DNA of 64,000 bases from Blautia caecimuris (GCF_024622975.1 NZ_JANJZT010000016.1:1-64000); one strand, 5' to 3'. Counted from the first letter of the stretch, positions 1 through 7,433 are shown. Notes: generated from the letters alone by a model not told the origin. Numbers and translations: made by a program.

Positions 1-179
1 ACTGGATCCGGTATCTGACAGGCTTTTTTGCGGAGACGGGTAACTGCATTGTAAAAACAGCTGGGAGATATCCCATGTTCATTACACCATGCAGCATCTG
101 TCAGGCCACTTTGTCTGCATTCGGTGACCAGTTCCATCCATTCGTCCAGGGAACGTCCTGGAGCACGTTTATTACTCAT
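1..179 (-). CDS. tnpA: IS66 accessory protein TnpA-like, partial (N-terminus only)
   Basis: The gene starts with ATG at 179 on the minus strand behind a GGAGG site (about 187-191) and runs off the left edge after 59 codons. The visible protein begins MSNKRAPGRSLDEWMELV and contains DAAWCNEHGIS, the helix-turn-helix pattern seen at the N-terminus of IS66-family TnpA (Orf1). TnpA is one of the small accessory proteins encoded ahead of TnpB and the large TnpC transposase and is thought to bind DNA. Only the family is assigned; the rest of the gene is outside the window. Confidence 0.68.
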   Translation of the reverse strand, partial: MSNKRAPGRSLDEWMELVTECRQSGLTDAAWCNEHGISPSCFYNAVTRLRKKACQIPDP

Positions 180-303
180 AATGAAACCTCCAAATATAGT
201 AAATTTCTATCTCCTATCAAGCGGAGTGTAGTAAAAATCTATTTGCTATCATTATGAGTTCAAAAACGTAGACAGTAAAGCTACCCAAGATTTAAGCGCT
301 TAC
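1..303 (-). mobile_element. IS66-family insertion sequence, terminal part
   Basis: The first 303 bases read on the minus strand as the left end of an IS66-family element: a terminus beginning GTAAGCGC (read inward from 303), about 120 bases of leader, then the first gene. The terminal GTAAGCG is the known start of IS66-family inverted repeats. Immediately outside it, reading frame of a plus-strand integrase begins at 304, so the IS sits inside that gene. The rest of the element lies outside the window. The target duplication (expected 8 bp, candidate 304-311) cannot be checked from here. Confidence 0.72.
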
Positions 304-1141
304 GATTTTACCGTATTTCGGAAATCGGAAGATAGCGGAGATTGAAGCAAAGGACATTATCGCATGGCAGAATGAACTCATGGCGTACCGGGACGAGAAA
401 GGGAAGCCTTATTCGGCGGATTATCTGAAAACCATACATGCCCAGCTTACAGCGATTTTCAACCATGCTGTGAACTTCTATAACCTGCCTTATAATCCGG
501 CAAGGCGGGCTGGCACAATGGGAAATGAAGTTCCGAAAGAAGTGGACTTTTGGACGAAAGAGGAATATCTGAAATTCTCCGAAGCCATGATGGATAAGCC
601 CCGTTCCTATTATGCCTTTGAAATGCTTTATTGGTGTGGAATCCGCTCCGGCGAACTGCTGGCGCTCACTCCGGCTGATTTTGACTTTCAGAAGCAGACG
701 GTCACAATCAGCAAGACATTTCACCGATCTAAAGGGAGGGACATTATCACAAGCCCGAAAACGAAAAAAAGTAACCGTACAATCAAAATGCCGCTATTTC
801 TCTGTGAGGAAATGCAGGAATATATCAAAATGCTTTACGACATTCAGCCGGACGAGCGGCTGTTTACGGTTACAAAATCCTATCTCAATCACGAAATGGA
901 GAGAGGGGCGAAGCAGGCAGGAGTGAAAAAAATTCGTGTGCATGATATCCGGCATAGCGCGGTTTCCCTGTTAATCGACATGGGATTTTCAGTGCTGGCG
1001 ATTGGGGAGCGTATGGGGCATGAAGCGGAGAAAATCACTTACCGCTATGCCCACTTATTCCCTACGGTGCAGACGGAAATGGCAGAGAAATTGGAAATGG
1101 AGAGAATGACAAAGGAGGACACAAATGGAAAGAACACTTGA
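304..1141 (+). pseudogene. int: Tyrosine site-specific integrase, 5' end removed by the IS66 insertion
   Basis: Frame is open from the IS border (304) to the stop at 1139-1141, with no start codon at the natural position. The first residues (TILPYFGNRKIAEI) belong inside the SAM-like DNA-binding domain, so part of the N-terminus is missing. Counting from an internal Met at 380, the catalytic set is complete: R89 (CGIRSGELLAL), H188 and R191 (HDIRHSAVS), H214 (RMGHEAEK) and Y223 (YRYAHL). It therefore resembles Tn916/ICE-type integrases that lost the arm-binding region. Translation from Met380 could give a 253-aa catalytic fragment, but normal integration is unlikely. The 3' end overlaps the next gene by 17 bases. 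Confidence 0.8.
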
Positions 1142-1448
1142 TTACAAAGGGCGGTGGCGCAATCATACAGTAGCGTTCCGGGTATCGGACGAGGAAGCAA
1201 AGTTGCTTAACGATTTGGTGGCATTGTCGGGCTTGACAAAGCAGGATTATATCACAAGGCGGCTGCTGTGCCGGGACGTGGTGGTACAGGGCAATCCGAG
1301 GGTGTATAAGGCTCTGAAAAATCAAATGGCGGCTATCTACGAGGAATTGAAGCGGCTGGAAGCATTAAGCCCGGACAATGACGAACTGCTCTACACGTTG
1401 CAGGTAATTGCAATCACATTAGACGGTCTGAAAGGAGAAGATGAATGA
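1125..1448 (+). CDS. mobC: MobC-like mobilization accessory protein (ribbon-helix-helix type)
   Basis: This 107-aa protein starts at ATG 1125 behind AAAGGAGG and overlaps the integrase end. The core (VAFRVSDEEAKLLNDLV ... GLTKQDYITRRLL) has the pattern of ribbon-helix-helix mobilization proteins that bind oriT and help the relaxase; a leucine-rich helical tail follows. Its place beside an integrase and upstream of a MobV gene supports a relaxosome role. It could also act as a regulator of the element. The next gene overlaps its stop codon (ATGA), indicating translational coupling. Confidence 0.6.
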   Translation: MERTLDYKGRWRNHTVAFRVSDEEAKLLNDLVALSGLTKQDYITRRLLCRDVVVQGNPRVYKALKNQMAAIYEELKRLEALSPDNDELLYTLQVIAITLDGLKGEDE

Positions 1449-2575
1449 CAGAAACAAGAAAAACGACTGCTCCCGTAGCATCTGTTGGCGCAGATGGGGT
1501 GCAGCCGCAATTAAAAAATCACAATGAAATTATAGCAAATGAAACAGCACAAATCAATCTGCAAGCCGCAAATATCCCGGAGAAATCCGGGAGCGGCGGG
1601 CTTCAAACCGTTTCTATGACGGAACTGTATGATACCGTCTATCCGCCGAGAACGCCGGTTGTAGATGGATTCCTCTATGGAGGGACTTACTTTTTTGTGG
1701 GTGCGCCGAAAGTTGGAAAATCGTTCTTTATGGGGCAGCTTGCCTATCATGTGGCAATGGGGCTTCCCCTGTGGGATTATCCCGTCCGAAAGGGGACGGT
1801 GCTATATCTGGCACTGGAAGATGATTACGCAAGACTTCAGCGGCGGCTCTCCGGTATGTTCGGTGTGGAATGTGCGGATAACCTGTACTTTGCGACACAG
1901 GCAAAAACCTTGAATGAGGGCTTAGACAGGCAATTAGAGGAATTTCTGAAAGAGCATACAGACGCAAGGCTGATTATCATTGACACGCTCCAGAAAGTGC
2001 GTGAGGTTGGAGGGGACAGGTACAGCTATTCCAGCGATTACGAGATTGTGACAAAGTTAAAATCGTTCAGCGACAAATACGGTATCTGCCTGCTGGTGGT
2101 TCATCACACACGCAAGCTGGAATCCGAGGATAGCTTTGATATGATTTCCGGCACAAACGGACTGCTTGGAGCGGCAGACGGAGCGTTTATTGTGCACAAG
2201 AAAAAGCGCACTGACAACGAGGCGGTCATGGATATAGTGGGGCGTGATCAGCCGGATCAGGAACTGACCATAGAGTTTGACCGGGAGCGTTGCGTCTGGA
2301 AATTCAAAAAGGCAGAAACGGAACTGTGGAAACAACCGCCGAATCCTCTGCTGGAAGCAATCAACAATTTCCTGACACAGGATAAGCCGGAATGGGAGGG
2401 GACGGCAACAGAACTTGTGAGCCAGTTGCCGGATATGCAGATACAGGCAAACGTGCTTTCTAGAAAGCTGAATGTAGTCAATAGCCAGTTGCTTAATGAC
2501 TATGGAATTTTCTATGACAATAAGCGGGGGCATGAAAGGAAGATTATTCTGAAACGGCTTGAGCCGAGAGAGTAA
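1445..2575 (+). CDS. RepA-like AAA ATPase / helicase loader of mobile elements
   Basis: The 376-aa protein carries a Walker A motif GAPKVGKS (residues 86-93) and a Walker B-like stretch (LIIIDTLQ, about 176-183), followed by VVHHTRK, the order found in RecA-fold RepA/AAA_25 ATPases of plasmids and mobilizable elements. The first 55 residues are low in complexity. The C-terminal 70 residues look like a winged-helix domain. It probably unwinds or remodels DNA during element replication or excision. It is translationally coupled to the MobC-like gene. The family is clear; the exact reaction in this element is inferred. Confidence 0.75.
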   Translation: MTETRKTTAPVASVGADGVQPQLKNHNEIIANETAQINLQAANIPEKSGSGGLQTVSMTELYDTVYPPRTPVVDGFLYGGTYFFVGAPKVGKSFFMGQLAYHVAMGLPLWDYPVRKGTVLYLALEDDYARLQRRLSGMFGVECADNLYFATQAKTLNEGLDRQLEEFLKEHTDARLIIIDTLQKVREVGGDRYSYSSDYEIVTKLKSFSDKYGICLLVVHHTRKLESEDSFDMISGTNGLLGAADGAFIVHKKKRTDNEAVMDIVGRDQPDQELTIEFDRERCVWKFKKAETELWKQPPNPLLEAINNFLTQDKPEWEGTATELVSQLPDMQIQANVLSRKLNVVNSQLLNDYGIFYDNKRGHERKIILKRLEPRE

Positions 2576-2576
2576 A

Positions 2577-2668
2577 AGCGACGATATGCGCCGGTTGCGA
2601 CGGTATTTTTTACAGTGGGCTGGTATAGAAAATATCGACGCTATCGACGCAAACCGACGCAGAAAGGA
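2577..2668 (+). repeat. Five CGACG-centred repeats, candidate iterons
   Basis: Between the RepA-like gene and the next gene the pentamer CGACG occurs five times, each preceded by G, T or C and followed by related bases (GCGACGATA, GCGACGGTA, TCGACGCTA, TCGACGCAA, CCGACGCAG). Such clustering next to a replication ATPase suggests iterons of a replication origin. The repeats are short and imperfect, so this is only a proposal. Confidence 0.3.
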
Positions 2669-2674
2669 TTTTTT

Positions 2675-2908
2675 ATGAAGAATGTGCAAATTTCTTATGA
2701 ATTGTTTGTATCGTTGCTCCGCTATCATCTAATGGAAGATGATGATTGTCTGAATGAAATCCGGCAGGGATTGGAGCAGAAATTGGATTCGCTGGTGCGC
2801 CATGAATTATATGCGAAATATAAGACTGCGTCCACACAGGAAGAACGGGAAAAAGCCAGACGAGAATATCTGGAAAAACGTGGAGTGCCGGACAGCTTCC
2901 GCTGGTAG
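2675..2908 (+). CDS. Small hypothetical protein of mobilizable element
   Basis: The 77-aa protein starts at ATG 2675 (GAAAGGA upstream); an earlier in-frame ATG at 2615 would place the iteron-like repeats inside the gene and lacks a site. It is charged and helical, with sequence MKNVQISYELFVSLLRYHL at the start and an Arg/Glu-rich middle, and no cysteines or membrane segment. Its position is conserved in type with small genes between RepA-like and MobV genes of Firmicutes mobilizable elements, but I know no function. Confidence 0.6.
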   Translation: MKNVQISYELFVSLLRYHLMEDDDCLNEIRQGLEQKLDSLVRHELYAKYKTASTQEEREKARREYLEKRGVPDSFRW

Positions 2909-2982
2909 TTTTCCTTTGATGATAACAGACAGGAGCGTGACACGCTCCTGTGGATAGCAGACAACGAGAAAGGTGTGATTTG

Positions 2983-3222
2983 ATGATAATTCAGCCGGAC
3001 TGGGGAACTCGGAACGTGAACAAATTTTTTTACGAAAGTGAAGCCCGGAGGATTGCCGCACTCAATGAAATCTTTGGAGATGTGGAACTGACTGCGGCAG
3101 AAATGCAGACGCTGGTATGGCTTGCTGGGTGGGAGGAATGTACGGTAGAAAACGTACTTTCGGCTATCCGAAAAGCTATGGCGGCGGAAGCAAAGCGGCG
3201 GGAACAGCCGTCCCGTCCGTAG
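2983..3222 (+). CDS. Small hypothetical protein upstream of the oriT region
   Basis: The 79-aa protein is read from ATG 2983 behind GAGAAAGGTG; the in-frame ATG at 2950 has no suitable site. It includes EARRIAALNEIFGDVELTAAE and a second helical stretch with LAGWEE, so a small helical bundle is likely. It contains no recognised motif. It ends where a dense set of inverted repeats begins, so it may be a transfer or replication accessory protein. This is inferred from position only. Confidence 0.55.
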   Translation: MIIQPDWGTRNVNKFFYESEARRIAALNEIFGDVELTAAEMQTLVWLAGWEECTVENVLSAIRKAMAAEAKRREQPSRP

Positions 3223-3314
3223 GGCGGAAAAGCACTCGGCAGAGCGCAAAGGCAGCTTGTGATGGACGGAACGGCTGTCAAAAGTGCTTTTGCGTTACTT
3301 TCGCCGAAAGTAAC
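3204..3314 (+). other. Candidate origin of transfer (oriT) of MobV type
   Basis: Three inverted repeats are packed just upstream of the relaxase gene. Arms 3204-3218 / 3264-3278 match at 14 of 15 positions, arms 3229-3236 / 3284-3291 match perfectly, and GTTACTTTCG-C-CGAAAGTAAC (3294-3314) is a perfect 10-bp dyad with a one-base loop. The last resembles the ACTTTAT/ATAAAGT dyad of the pMV158 MobV oriT. A dyad of this kind directly before mobV is where oriT is expected. The nick site is not assigned. Confidence 0.55.
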
Positions 3315-3370
3315 AAAGCCTATGCGCCGTATCCGGCGCTGATTACCCGGACAGGAAGAAAGGATATTGA

Positions 3371-4684
3371 TTGAAGCGAACAATCAGTTTTATGACAGGA
3401 AAAGGCTCTGTCAACCATAACAGCAGAAAATTCCATGCAAAGAATACTGACCCGGAGAGAAGCTGTCTGAATGTGGAATACTGCAACGAAAACGTTAAGG
3501 ATGTATATCACGAATTGTTTGATGAAGCACTCACCCGGTACAATGAGAAGCAGACCAGAAGTGACCGCCGGATTGACGATTATTATGAGAAAATTCGTTC
3601 CGGCAAGCAGGAAAAGCCATTCCATGAAATCATTGTGCAGATAGGCGATAAGGACAATATGGGGGCGAAAACAGAGGACGGACAGCTTGCGGCAAAGGTG
3701 CTTGATGAATATATGCAAGGTTTCCGGCAGCGCAATCCCACTTTAAGAGTATTTGCTGCCTATCTTCACATGGACGAAGCAACGCCCCACTTGCATATAG
3801 ATTTTATACCGTATACGACAGGAAGCAAGCGAGGGCTTGATACAAGAGTTTCTCTGAAACAGGCGTTATCTGCTCTCGGATTTAAAGGCGGAACAAGACG
3901 GGAAACGGAATTAAATCAGTGGGTGGCTTATGAGAAAGAACAGCTTGCCGCTGTCATGCTGGAACATGGAATTGAGTGGGAGAAGAAAGGCACACATGAG
4001 AAGCATTTATCTGTCTTGGATTTTGAGAAAAAGGAACGGGCAAAGGAAGTCGCAGAATTGGAAGCGAGAAAAGTGGAATTACAGGAAGAAAACGCTACTT
4101 TTCAAGAAATCAACGAAGATTTGCATGAACAGTTGTTACAGGTTGATGATGAGATTCGTTCCTTACAGGAAGATTTACAGGAGTCCCGGCAGGAAGCAGA
4201 GAAAGCGCAGAAACAGGCGGACAAATACCAGAAGCGCATGAATGAACTTGCTCCTATGGTTAAGAACATGGAGAAGCTGGCGGCGGATTTTTCTGCAGAC
4301 CCGGAGCAGACGCTTCCAGAAGCAGCAGTTATGGAATCTGCAAAGTCGTATCGGGAAAAGAAAGCAAAGCCGTTGGTAAAGAAAATCGTACAAGTCATGC
4401 GCTCTGTTTATTCGGCGTATCTGGATATTTCAAATAAGTTTACAAAGCTGCAAGCGGCATATAACAGGGAACGGAGCGGAAACGAGCGGCTGACAAGCAG
4501 ACTGGAAGAAGTCTTGGAGGAAAATCGGGAGCTGCGGATAGTGGCGGTGGATTTCGGGCGTATAAAGGCGGTGGTCGGCTCTGAACAGGTAAACGCTGTG
4601 ATTAACCGGGCAAAGCAACAGGAACAGATAGAAGGCGAGCAGAAACGGGCTGCAAGGAGAAAACATAATCGGGAAGCCCGTTGA
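3371..4684 (+). CDS. mobV: MobV-family relaxase (plasmid recombination/mobilization protein)
   Basis: Translation begins at TTG 3371 behind GAAAGGA. The 437-aa protein starts MKRTISFMTGKGSVNHNSRK, typical of Pre/MobV proteins, and has the histidine motif HMDEATPHLHIDF (about residues 138-150) that binds metal in the relaxase site. A long coiled coil follows (about 190-310, very rich in Glu, Lys and Gln), then a basic tail. MobV relaxases nick oriT and lead the strand into a helper's secretion channel. The candidate oriT lies within 60 bases upstream. The gene appears complete. Confidence 0.9.
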   Translation: MKRTISFMTGKGSVNHNSRKFHAKNTDPERSCLNVEYCNENVKDVYHELFDEALTRYNEKQTRSDRRIDDYYEKIRSGKQEKPFHEIIVQIGDKDNMGAKTEDGQLAAKVLDEYMQGFRQRNPTLRVFAAYLHMDEATPHLHIDFIPYTTGSKRGLDTRVSLKQALSALGFKGGTRRETELNQWVAYEKEQLAAVMLEHGIEWEKKGTHEKHLSVLDFEKKERAKEVAELEARKVELQEENATFQEINEDLHEQLLQVDDEIRSLQEDLQESRQEAEKAQKQADKYQKRMNELAPMVKNMEKLAADFSADPEQTLPEAAVMESAKSYREKKAKPLVKKIVQVMRSVYSAYLDISNKFTKLQAAYNRERSGNERLTSRLEEVLEENRELRIVAVDFGRIKAVVGSEQVNAVINRAKQQEQIEGEQKRAARRKHNREAR

Positions 4685-4727
4685 CAGACGGGGGGCTGCT
4701 TAAAGCCCTCTTAGCTGCCATGAAGTG

Positions 4728-4793
4728 AATCCCCGCCAGTTAGTCAAGAGCGGCACAGCCGTTCAGTTCACTCTTGACTGGCTGGTGGGGATT
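4728..4793 (+). terminator. Long 23-bp stem-loop downstream of mobV
   Basis: Arms 4728-4750 and 4771-4793 pair over 23 positions with three G-U wobbles and no bulge; the loop is 20 bases. A smaller GGGCT/AGCCC hairpin sits just before it (about 4692-4708). There is no run of T directly after the stem, so it is not a classic intrinsic terminator. It could end the mobilization transcript, be a single-strand origin, or be a regulatory RNA element. Confidence 0.5.
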
Positions 4794-4864
4794 TGCTCCT
4801 TTCCTTTACTTAGAAAAAGAAAAGAGCTATAATCAATTCAAAGAAATTTGGAGGTTTATTTTTT

Positions 4865-5545
4865 ATGAATATGTCTCTGCAAGATATTGGGCTTAGAGCC
4901 ATGTATAATTATCATGTAAATAAAACATTTCAAAATTGTAAAGTAGATTTTGAAGTTGTAAATATATGGAAACCTGCTGATATGAGGCAGGAAAAAATAT
5001 ATATTTTGAATAGAATACTGGAAAAAGCTAAAGGTTATGATGGGAAGTTAGTAGAAAATAAAGATATAGAACTTCCACTCCTTTTTTTGACGGCCGGTTG
5101 GGACAAAATAACTTTAAAAAATGGAGAAATTCGTTTTCAGCTTAATAGAGGGCAAGCAATAAGACGTGCATATAGTAGATTTGATGACTTTAAGAAAAGT
5201 GGACTGATTGAGGGAAATTATAGTCATATTGCAATTACTTTTACCGGAAAGGAAATGTTAGAGCAAATTGTTGATGTAGATTGTTCGTTTGCTGAAAAGA
5301 TGGATGAATTTATAACTGAGATGGGTGTGTATTTTAGAGAATCTAATCAGATAAGAGTTGAAATTGAAGATTTAGTAAAAGAAATTCATAATAGTGTAAA
5401 TCGGAAAATCAGTAAAGGTGAAATTTTGAGTAGTACAGTTGGTAATTTAGCTAATGTAATATCTATATTAGCGGGAATCCCAGAAACCGTTAATGTAGTA
5501 TCAGACGGATTATGTTTGTTTAAAAATCTGATTGATATGATATAA
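4865..5545 (+). CDS. Unrecognised cargo protein, 226 aa
   Basis: ATG 4865 follows GGAGG (about 4851) with suitable spacing. I recognise no family. Residues about 25-125 look like a mixed alpha/beta or winged-helix region (LNRILEKAKGYDG, IRRAYSRFDDFKKSGLIEG, SHIAITFTGKEML). Residues 130-180 are a charged helix, and the last 45 residues (STVGNLANVISILAGIPETV onward) are hydrophobic and could be a membrane or packing helix. Base composition is far richer in A and T than in the mobilization genes before it, indicating separate acquisition. It is followed 31 bases later by the zinc-ribbon nuclease gene in the same direction, so the two may form one operon. Function unknown. Confidence 0.65.
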   Translation: MNMSLQDIGLRAMYNYHVNKTFQNCKVDFEVVNIWKPADMRQEKIYILNRILEKAKGYDGKLVENKDIELPLLFLTAGWDKITLKNGEIRFQLNRGQAIRRAYSRFDDFKKSGLIEGNYSHIAITFTGKEMLEQIVDVDCSFAEKMDEFITEMGVYFRESNQIRVEIEDLVKEIHNSVNRKISKGEILSSTVGNLANVISILAGIPETVNVVSDGLCLFKNLIDMI

Positions 5546-5576
5546 AATTATAAATGTGAATAGGTGGTGAATACTA

Positions 5577-6719
5577 ATGCCAAGCGTTAGAGCAGAAATA
5601 TTGCCTGGGACTAAGTTTGGCTCTTTAACAGTAATAAGACGTACAGAGGATTATATCAGTCCTAGAGGGCAACATGAAAAAAAATATTTATGCAAATGTG
5701 ATTGCGGAGAAGAGTATACTACTCGTGGAAGTTGGCTAAAAAGTGGGAAATCTAATTGTTGTAACCAGTGTAGCAAAGCTAAAGTTAGGTTAAAACAAAT
5801 AAGAGATTTAACAAATTGTCATTTTGGTCGTTGGACTGTATTGGAGAAAGCTGAAACCGAGAAAAAGGGAGTATACTGGAAATGCCGTTGCGATTGCGGA
5901 ACAGAAAAAATTATAAGAGGTACTTCACTAACATCTGGAAATTCAGTATCTTGTGGCTGCTATGCGTTAGAAAAGTTAAGAGAAGATAGATTGCTTGATT
6001 TAACGGGAAAAAAATTCGATAGATTAACAGTTTTATATCAAGTAGAAGATTTTATCAGCCCTATAAATGGAAAACATCGTAGTCGTTGGAAATGTAAATG
6101 TGATTGCGGAAATATAATATGTGTGAATGGAACAGATTTAACATTAGGAAACACACATTCTTGTGGCTGTTATAAATTAGAAAGAACCAGCGAAACTCAT
6201 TTTCAAGATTTATCTGGCCAAAGGTTTGGTATGTTGCTTGTATTAAAACGGGTAGACGACTATATAACGCCTGAAAATGGAAGAACGAGACCGCAATTTT
6301 TATGTCAATGTGATTGCGGAAATCAGAAGGTTATTCAGAAGGACAGTTTAATGAATGGAACTATCTCTTGCGGTTGCTTAAATTCGCGTGGAGAACGAGA
6401 AATTGCGGAATATTTGAGAGAACATAAAATAAAATATGAAATCCAGTATGGTTTCCCTGATTTAGTGGGTGGTTTGCCTCTGAAATTTGATTTTGCAATA
6501 TTTGATAAAAATGATAAGTTAATAGCGTTGATCGAATATCAAGGTGAACAACATTTTGAGATTGTCGATTTTTTTGGAGGTGAAAAGAAATTTGAGCGTC
6601 AGCAGATGAATGATGAAAGGAAACGGTCATATTGTAAAAATAAGGGGATACCTTTGATTGAAATACCTTATTGGGAAAACATAGATAAATATTTATCGCA
6701 GTTTACAGAAAGAAACTGA
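5577..6719 (+). CDS. Four-repeat zinc-ribbon protein with C-terminal Vsr-like nuclease domain
   Basis: The 380-aa protein starts at ATG 5577 behind AGGTGG. It has four tandem units of 50-60 residues (about 10-66, 80-129, 144-199, 213-268). Each contains FG.LTV-like strands, a CxCDCG knuckle (Cys 39/41/43, 103/105/107, 173/175/177, 243/245/247) and a second SCGC-type pair. The C-terminal 100 residues (FDFAIFDKNDKLIALIEYQG, E320, H326) match the core of Vsr/PD-(D/E)XK-like endonucleases, including the EYQGEQH motif. The repeats would bind DNA. Relatives in phages act as homing or free-standing endonucleases; a defence role is also possible. It is AT-rich like its neighbour. Confidence 0.7.
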   Translation: MPSVRAEILPGTKFGSLTVIRRTEDYISPRGQHEKKYLCKCDCGEEYTTRGSWLKSGKSNCCNQCSKAKVRLKQIRDLTNCHFGRWTVLEKAETEKKGVYWKCRCDCGTEKIIRGTSLTSGNSVSCGCYALEKLREDRLLDLTGKKFDRLTVLYQVEDFISPINGKHRSRWKCKCDCGNIICVNGTDLTLGNTHSCGCYKLERTSETHFQDLSGQRFGMLLVLKRVDDYITPENGRTRPQFLCQCDCGNQKVIQKDSLMNGTISCGCLNSRGEREIAEYLREHKIKYEIQYGFPDLVGGLPLKFDFAIFDKNDKLIALIEYQGEQHFEIVDFFGGEKKFERQQMNDERKRSYCKNKGIPLIEIPYWENIDKYLSQFTERN

Positions 6720-6882
6720 AAAGTGAAAAGCATAATTTCCATTATTAAGACTGATTGTTACGCTTTAGGTATCCTGGAAGCCTTATATTTCAAGCAATTC
6801 CAGACGCAATAAGACCATAGGCAATATTTTATATCAAAATTCCCGGAAATGAGCTTCTATTGCGTAACATTTCAAAAATGGG

Positions 6883-6910
6883 TTGTCAATCTGTAAGGAT
6901 TTGCTATAAT
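6883..6910 (+). promoter_or_regulatory. Promoter of candidate small RNA
   Basis: TTGTCA (6883-6888) and TATAAT (6905-6910) are separated by 16 bases. No open reading frame with a ribosome binding site follows before the hairpin ending near 7101. Confidence 0.5.
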
Positions 6911-6916
6911 AAAAGT

Positions 6917-7101
6917 GTGGCAACATATTGGCAACAGAAAATCAGCAAGCCAGAATAATTGATGTAATTGAAGTAAAAACGGTGTGTATTTGCATAAAAC
7001 TTAAACAAATGTAGTTAAGAATGGCAAAGGACACGCCGAGTTTGAATAACGGAAAGAACCACGGAAATGCTGATAAAATGGGCATTTCCGGGGTTCTTTT
7101 A
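6917..7101 (+). ncRNA. Candidate small RNA of about 185 nt
   Basis: A good promoter at 6883-6910 is followed by about 140 non-coding bases and then a stem-loop whose arms GGAAATGC and GCATTTCC flank an 11-base loop. TTCTTTT follows the stem, in the manner of an intrinsic terminator. No known RNA family is recognised. Two readings are possible: a free small RNA, or the end of a lost gene that kept its terminator. A related hairpin occurs at 8132. Confidence 0.33.
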
Positions 7102-7138
7102 TGTCCTTTGGATCTAAAATGGCTCTAATTTTTTTTTA
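7038..7138 (+). repeat. Hairpin-bearing direct repeat, copy A
   Basis: This copy shares with 8114-8206 a terminal GA(G/A)TTTGA, the hairpin around AATGCTGATAAAAT, then TTATGTCCTTTGG and CTCTAATT followed by T-rich sequence. Copy A has an 11-base insertion after TTTGG and a mismatched stem base. CAAAGGACA (about 7025-7033) and TGTCCTTTG (about 7102-7110) form an outer inverted repeat around it. It may be an element end or attachment site, or a duplicated terminator. Confidence 0.55.
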
Positions 7139-7149
7139 GGAATATTGAA

Positions 7150-7348
7150 TTACATTTCTTGAATCTCAATAGTGTCAATGATAATAGTTTCTTCTTTCGT
7201 AGAGTGGTACTCAGGGTTACTTAACAGTGTATCACGCAAGGAGTCTTTTAACTTATCACAACAAGGCTTAAATGATAAATATGTAATACCACCGTCAATT
7301 ACGTCTCCAACAACAAATGCTAAATTATATGAACGTATAAAAGCTGTA
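7150..7348 (-). pseudogene. C-terminal fragment of an unknown protein
   Basis: Read on the minus strand, an open frame of about 65 codons begins directly after a TAG near 7348 and has no start codon. It ends at a TAA at 7150-7152. The peptide (FVVGDVIDGGITYLSFKPCC, then SNPEYHSTKEETIIIDTIEIQ) has natural protein composition and low-bias codons. It looks like the tail of a gene whose 5' part was lost where the toxin-antitoxin promoter now starts. I do not recognise the family. Confidence 0.4.
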
Positions 7349-7386
7349 AAAATCTACGTTGAATTTTACAGCTTTTTGTGTATAAT
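7340..7386 (+). promoter_or_regulatory. Promoter and overlapping dyad of the toxin-antitoxin operon
   Basis: TTGAAT (7359-7364) and TATAAT (7381-7386) with a 16-base spacer lie 48 bases before the antitoxin start. A near-perfect dyad AAAGCTGTAAAA / TTTTACAGCTTT overlaps the -35 box. That is a reasonable operator for autorepression by the antitoxin or toxin-antitoxin complex, as is usual for Phd/YefM systems. Confidence 0.55.
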
Positions 7387-7433
7387 ATAAGTAGTAGAAA
7401 TAATATGAAATCAAAGGAAGGAGCTGAAAGAAT

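Larger units (their letters stand above)
304..6719 (+). mobile_element. Mobilizable element (int - mobC - repA - mobV) with cargo; right end uncertain
   Basis: Six genes run in one direction from the broken integrase to the MobV relaxase, with overlapping or close spacing, as in Firmicutes integrative mobilizable elements. There are relaxase and accessory genes but no type IV secretion genes, so transfer would need a helper element. The left end lies beyond the window. The right end is not defined: low-GC cargo continues to 6719, and candidate end repeats occur at 7038 and 8114. The limits given are therefore a minimum with inferred cargo. Confidence 0.6.

Noticed and set aside
7172-7390. 72-aa plus-strand reading frame
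   Set aside because: It has no ribosome binding site and runs opposite to a better-looking gene fragment on the minus strand; it also crosses the toxin-antitoxin promoter.
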